From positions 2,294,001 to 2,358,000 of the forward strand of contig NZ_CP046115.1 in NCBI RefSeq assembly GCF_009707385.1: a stretch of 64,000 nucleotides of DNA. The letters are read 5' to 3'. Position numbers and translations under genes: made by a program. The DNA is from Klebsiella oxytoca. Lineage in GTDB: Bacteria > Pseudomonadota > Gammaproteobacteria > Enterobacterales > Enterobacteriaceae. The notes beneath the pieces were generated by a model, which saw nothing but the letters and a program-made list of their open reading frames with translations, made no database searches and was not told the DNA's origin. Of this stretch, positions 60,551 through 64,000 are shown one piece after another (the first letter of the stretch is position 1; each line of letters starts with the position of its first letter).

Positions 60551-61153
60551 ATCTTTCAGCCTCAGGGCGCATCGTTGTTCAAGGGGATGATCTGGATAGC
60601 ATAAATATGTTACGCCAGGCGAGTTTGTTAAACAAAACGAGACTGGCAAACTACGTAGAGCGAGATGAGATAGTTGAAACTTTACAATATTCTGGGTGAA
60701 TTACATCATTTCTTACTCACGGGAGCGCCCGACAGATTCTTCACTAAGAACAGACAACTCTCAAAACGTCCCTCCTTTATATAGCACTGGCGGGTGAGAG
60801 TTTGCCTGGGGTGAGTTTACAGATAGAGCACTGATGTATTTTAACTGATTGATTATTATTGATTCTATTTGACGTATAACGTCATGCCTTGTTGTATGTT
60901 TTTGAATTTTTTCACTTAATCATTTGTTTTTTTTAATGTTAATTTTTGATTTTTCTTTCCTTTTTGTCTGAATGTGCCCGCTATTACAATCAATGAAGCA
61001 GAAACTATTCGCAGAATTAATAACTTGCAACGATTTCATCATCGCTGAAAAAAACGGGAATGCGCCTCGCAGCGACAACAAAGCACAAAGACTTCTCGCT
61101 GAAGGCTGATGTACACTGTGCGCCAACGTCAGCGGTTTACACAAGGTGAAAAC
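60551..61153. other. AT-rich region upstream of sohB
   Basis: 603 bases without a supported gene. A palindrome TGACGT-ATA-ACGTCA sits at 60870-60884 in AT-rich surroundings and could be an operator. The right end must contain the sohB promoter. Confidence 0.45.
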
Positions 61154-62200
61154 GTGGAATTACTTGCTCAATATGGTCTTTTTTTGGCCAAAATCGCGAC
61201 TATCGTTGTCGCAGTTGCAGTTATCGTCGCCATTATTGTTAACCTGACTCAGCGCAAAAAACAGCGCGGCGAGCTGCGGGTAACCAATCTTAGCGAGCAA
61301 TATAAGGAGATGAAGGAAGAGCTGGCGGTGTCGTTGCTTGATGGCCCGCAGCAGAAGCTGTGGCACAAAGCGCAAAAGAAAAAGCTCAAGCAGGAAGCAA
61401 AAGCGTCAAAGGCGCGGGCGAAGCTGGGTACCCCGGAGCCGGATGTCAAACCGCGGGTTTGGGTGCTCGATTTTAAAGGCAGTATGGATGCGCATGAAGT
61501 CAGCAGCCTGCGCGAAGAGATCACAGCCGTTCTGGCAGCGGCAAAAGCGCGCGACCAGGTAGTGATTCGTCTCGAGAGCCCTGGTGGGGTAGTTCACGGC
61601 TATGGCCTTGCTGCATCACAGCTGCAGCGTCTGCGCGATAAGCAGATCCCGTTAACGGTGGCGGTAGATAAAGTCGCGGCCAGCGGCGGCTATATGATGG
61701 CCTGCGTGGCGAACAGAATTGTCAGTGCACCGTTTGCTATCCTCGGCTCGATTGGCGTTGTGGCTCAGATCCCGAACATTAATCGTTTCCTGAAGAACAA
61801 GGATATCGATATTGAGCTGCATACGGCCGGCCAGTACAAACGTACCCTGACGATGCTCGGCGAGAATACAGAAGAAGGGCGGCAAAAATTCCGCGAAGAC
61901 CTTAATGACACCCATCGACTGTTCAAAGATTTTGTCCACCAGATGCGTCCTGGGCTGGATATTGAGCAGGTGGCTACCGGCGAACACTGGTACGGGGTAC
62001 AGGCGCTGGAAAAAGGCCTCGTGGACGCGGTGGAGACCAGCGATGAACTATTGCTGGGGTTGATGGATAAGCATGAAGTTATCAGCGTGCGCTATCAACT
62101 ACGTAAGAAAATGCTCGATCGTGTAACCGGTAGCGCGGCGGAAAGCGTCGATAAACTCCTGCTGCGCTGGTGGCAGCGCGGGCAAAAGCCGCTAATGTAA
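61154..62200 (+). CDS. sohB: SohB, inner-membrane S49 family peptidase
   Basis: A 348-residue relative of signal peptide peptidase SppA. An N-terminal membrane anchor (about 10-30) and a charged helical linker precede the protease domain. The serine nucleophile lies in VAASGGYMMACVA and the general-base lysine in GQYKRTLTMLG. GTG 61154 (ELLAQYGLFLAKI) is the start, with AAGGTGA six bases upstream. Suppresses htrA defects in E. coli when over-produced. Confidence 0.94.
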   Translation: MELLAQYGLFLAKIATIVVAVAVIVAIIVNLTQRKKQRGELRVTNLSEQYKEMKEELAVSLLDGPQQKLWHKAQKKKLKQEAKASKARAKLGTPEPDVKPRVWVLDFKGSMDAHEVSSLREEITAVLAAAKARDQVVIRLESPGGVVHGYGLAASQLQRLRDKQIPLTVAVDKVAASGGYMMACVANRIVSAPFAILGSIGVVAQIPNINRFLKNKDIDIELHTAGQYKRTLTMLGENTEEGRQKFREDLNDTHRLFKDFVHQMRPGLDIEQVATGEHWYGVQALEKGLVDAVETSDELLLGLMDKHEVISVRYQLRKKMLDRVTGSAAESVDKLLLRWWQRGQKPLM

Positions 62201-62232
62201 ACAAAACAACGCGAGGCTTTGGCCTCGCGTTG
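62200..62232 (-). terminator. Terminator between sohB and yciN
   Basis: CAACGCGAGGC / GCCTCGCGTTG stem followed on the minus strand by TTTTGTTT. It mainly serves yciN and may also stop sohB transcripts. Confidence 0.75.
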
Positions 62233-62256
62233 TCATATCAGCTTGGCAGGTGACGC

Positions 62257-62508
62257 TTACTCTGCCAGGTGGTACTTATCAGATAATTCGTGCGCGAGGT
62301 ATTTGAACATATTGAATACCGCCGTACTCTTCGCCGTTGGCAACCCTTGCTCATCAAGATAGAACTCGCCGCTGAACACCAGCACGCCGTTACGCTGAAC
62401 GACGTCGGTGGCCTCGATCCCGGCTAACGTATCTTCATGTTCACGAATGAGTTTGTTGGCTTTTTCCAGAAGCGTCTGGCGATCGATGGGTTGGGTTGTA
62501 CCTTGCAT
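62257..62508 (-). CDS. yciN: YciN family small protein
   Basis: An 83-residue acidic cytoplasmic protein, the E. coli YciN length ([38 protein letters not shown]). No known function. ATG 62508 follows AGGAGGCATTT. Divergent from topA. Confidence 0.93.
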   Translation of the reverse strand: MQGTTQPIDRQTLLEKANKLIREHEDTLAGIEATDVVQRNGVLVFSGEFYLDEQGLPTAKSTAVFNMFKYLAHELSDKYHLAE

Positions 62509-62916
62509 AAATGCCTCCTGTGATTCCTGGCGGCTAGTCTACGCCGCGCGACGGCGAGGGGCAAATTTTCCATTGTTCTTGCAGGGGTAATCGCAGGAGC
62601 CTAATAAACACAGTTAGTGGCGGGATTTGCTTTTGCATGCTAATAAAGTTGCGTAACGAATTTTATCAGGTACAGTGTGACGCTTTCAGCGATCTGGCAA
62701 CAGATTTGCTTGACATTCGGCCAAAAATTATTCGTGCTATGTCGCCTGGCAAGAAAAAGCCAGCAAACTCAGCTATCTGGTTTTATGGATGTGAAACCGG
62801 TGCAAAGGGTTGATATCCATCGACAACGACGCAACATAGGTTGGGACGTGTCGCCAGTGGATGGTGAATCAATGTGCGATGTATTCCTGGATGAATCAAA
62901 TTAGGTAAAGGTGAAT
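62509..62916. other. Divergent yciN-topA regulatory region
   Basis: 408 bases with the topA promoters, which in E. coli are several and respond to supercoiling and heat. The left 60 bases are GC-rich. No separate gene is supported. Confidence 0.5.
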
Positions 62917-64000
62917 ATGGGTAAAGCTCTCGTTATCGTTGAGTCCCCGGCAAAAGCCAAAACGATCAATAAGTATCTGGGTAATGACTACGTGGTTAAG
63001 TCCAGCGTCGGTCATATCCGCGATTTGCCGACCAGTGGCTCAGCTTCCAAAAAGAGCGCCGACTCTACCTCCACCAAAGGGGCTAAAAAGCCTAAGAAGG
63101 ATGAACGCGGCGCTTTGGTCAACCGTATGGGCGTGGACCCGTGGCATGACTGGAATGCGCACTATGAAATACTTCCGGGTAAAGAAAAGGTAGTCTCAGA
63201 ACTCAAGCAGTTGGCAGAAAAAGCCGACCACATCTATCTCGCAACCGACCTTGACCGCGAAGGGGAAGCCATTGCATGGCACCTGCGGGAAGTTATCGGC
63301 GGTGATGAACAGCGCTATAGCCGCGTGGTGTTCAACGAGATCACCAAGAATGCTATCCGTCAGGCTTTTGAAAAGCCGGGCGAACTGAATATTGACCGTG
63401 TAAACGCTCAACAGGCGCGTCGTTTTATGGACCGCGTGGTGGGTTATATGGTTTCTCCACTGCTGTGGAAGAAAATTGCCCGCGGTCTGTCCGCAGGCCG
63501 CGTACAGTCGGTTGCCGTACGTCTGGTGGTTGAGCGCGAGCGTGAAATTAAAGCGTTTGTCCCGGAAGAGTACTGGGAAGTTGACGCCAGCACCACGACG
63601 CCAGGCGGCGATGCGTTGCCGCTGCAGGTGACGCATAACGGCGATAAGCCGTTCCGTCCGGTAAACCGTGATGAAACTATGGCAGCGGTAGCGCTGCTAG
63701 AGAAGGCCAGCTACAGCGTGCTGGAACGTGAAGATAAGCCGACCAGCAGCAAGCCGGGCGCGCCGTTTATCACCTCCACGCTCCAGCAGGCCGCCAGTAC
63801 TCGTCTCGGCTTCGGCGTGAAGAAAACCATGATGATGGCGCAGCGTCTCTATGAAGCTGGCCACATTACCTATATGCGTACCGACTCAACGAACCTGAGC
63901 CAGGACGCGCTGAATATGGTGCGTGGCTATATTGGCGATAACTTCGGTAAAAAATATCTGCCGGAAAGCGCGAACCAGTACGCCAGCAAAGAAAACTCGC
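62917..64000 (+). CDS. topA: DNA topoisomerase I (3' end outside window)
   Basis: Type IA topoisomerase that relaxes negative supercoils. The first 361 residues are present (about 865 in E. coli). Seen in order are the TOPRIM domain ([20 protein letters not shown], then the acidic [15 protein letters not shown]), the [17 protein letters not shown] block, and the active-site tyrosine Y319 in [16 protein letters not shown] 62917 follows TAAAGGTGA. The zinc-binding C-terminal part lies beyond the right edge. Confidence 0.97.
   Translation, partial: MGKALVIVESPAKAKTINKYLGNDYVVKSSVGHIRDLPTSGSASKKSADSTSTKGAKKPKKDERGALVNRMGVDPWHDWNAHYEILPGKEKVVSELKQLAEKADHIYLATDLDREGEAIAWHLREVIGGDEQRYSRVVFNEITKNAIRQAFEKPGELNIDRVNAQQARRFMDRVVGYMVSPLLWKKIARGLSAGRVQSVAVRLVVEREREIKAFVPEEYWEVDASTTTPGGDALPLQVTHNGDKPFRPVNRDETMAAVALLEKASYSVLEREDKPTSSKPGAPFITSTLQQAASTRLGFGVKKTMMMAQRLYEAGHITYMRTDSTNLSQDALNMVRGYIGDNFGKKYLPESANQYASKENS

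Noticed and set aside
57026..61153. Integron, transposon or genomic island boundaries around the resistance genes
   Set aside because: No intI, attC, transposase, tRNA gene or obvious direct repeats could be seen by eye.

Overview
The window is chromosomal DNA from an enterobacterium of the Klebsiella/Raoultella type. Gene order follows two stretches of the Escherichia coli map closely (ynjCBA-ydjZX-xthA-astCADBE-spy-cho-nadE-osmE-chbBCARFG-katE-cedA-tcyP-ydjM, then yciA-yciBC-ompW-trp-rnm-yciOQ-rluB-btuR-yciK-sohB-yciN-topA). Proteins are near-identical in length to their E. coli counterparts, and GC-rich codon use, a chromosomal IroN-like receptor and an extra kduD fit Klebsiella and relatives. 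Species cannot be fixed from this window. Both ends are cut inside genes: ynjC at the left, topA at the right. No rRNA, tRNA, CRISPR array, insertion sequence, integron or prophage gene was recognised.

Layout. 1-4.6 kb: leftward ynj transporter genes and two TVP38/TMEM64 membrane proteins; ydjY, present between them in E. coli, is missing, and the ydjX start looks frameshifted. 4.7-12 kb: xthA and the arginine succinyltransferase operon astCADBE behind a sigma-54 promoter. 12.3-15.6 kb: spy, then a LemA protein and a large DUF2207 membrane protein. 15.7-18.1 kb: cho with a LexA box, nadE, osmE. 18.4-23.7 kb: the complete chb operon for N,N'-diacetylchitobiose, including a ChiX sRNA decoy site in the chbB-chbC spacer. 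23.8-31.4 kb: katE, cedA, tcyP, SOS gene ydjM, a lone kduD with a KdgR-like operator, hxpB, yniB, yciA. 31.5-36.6 kb: an IroN-like siderophore receptor under a Fur box, yciB, yciC, ompW, ymjA. 37.1-38.9 kb: an AT-rich pair of divergent regulators (LuxR type and Rob/GyrI-like AraC type). 39.4-46.1 kb: trpLEDCBA with operator, leader peptide and attenuator.

46.3-50.8 kb: rnm, yciO, yciQ (a second DUF2207 protein) and rluB. 50.9-55.7 kb: an inserted three-gene beta-glucoside cassette (GPH-family transporter, GH3 beta-glucosidase, AraC regulator) with a consensus CRP site. 55.7-57.0 kb: btuR and yciK. 57.0-61.1 kb: an accessory segment between yciK and sohB, which are close together in E. coli. 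It carries a hotdog-like unknown protein, a type A chloramphenicol acetyltransferase and an AadA-like aminoglycoside nucleotidyltransferase, with no visible mobile element. 61.2-64 kb: sohB, yciN, topA.

Much of the window is nutrient scavenging (arginine, chitobiose, beta-glucosides, cystine, catecholate iron) joined to conserved biosynthesis and repair genes. The least ordinary parts are the resistance-gene segment, the regulator pair beside trpA, the LemA/DUF2207 pair and the RNA decoy in the chb operon.
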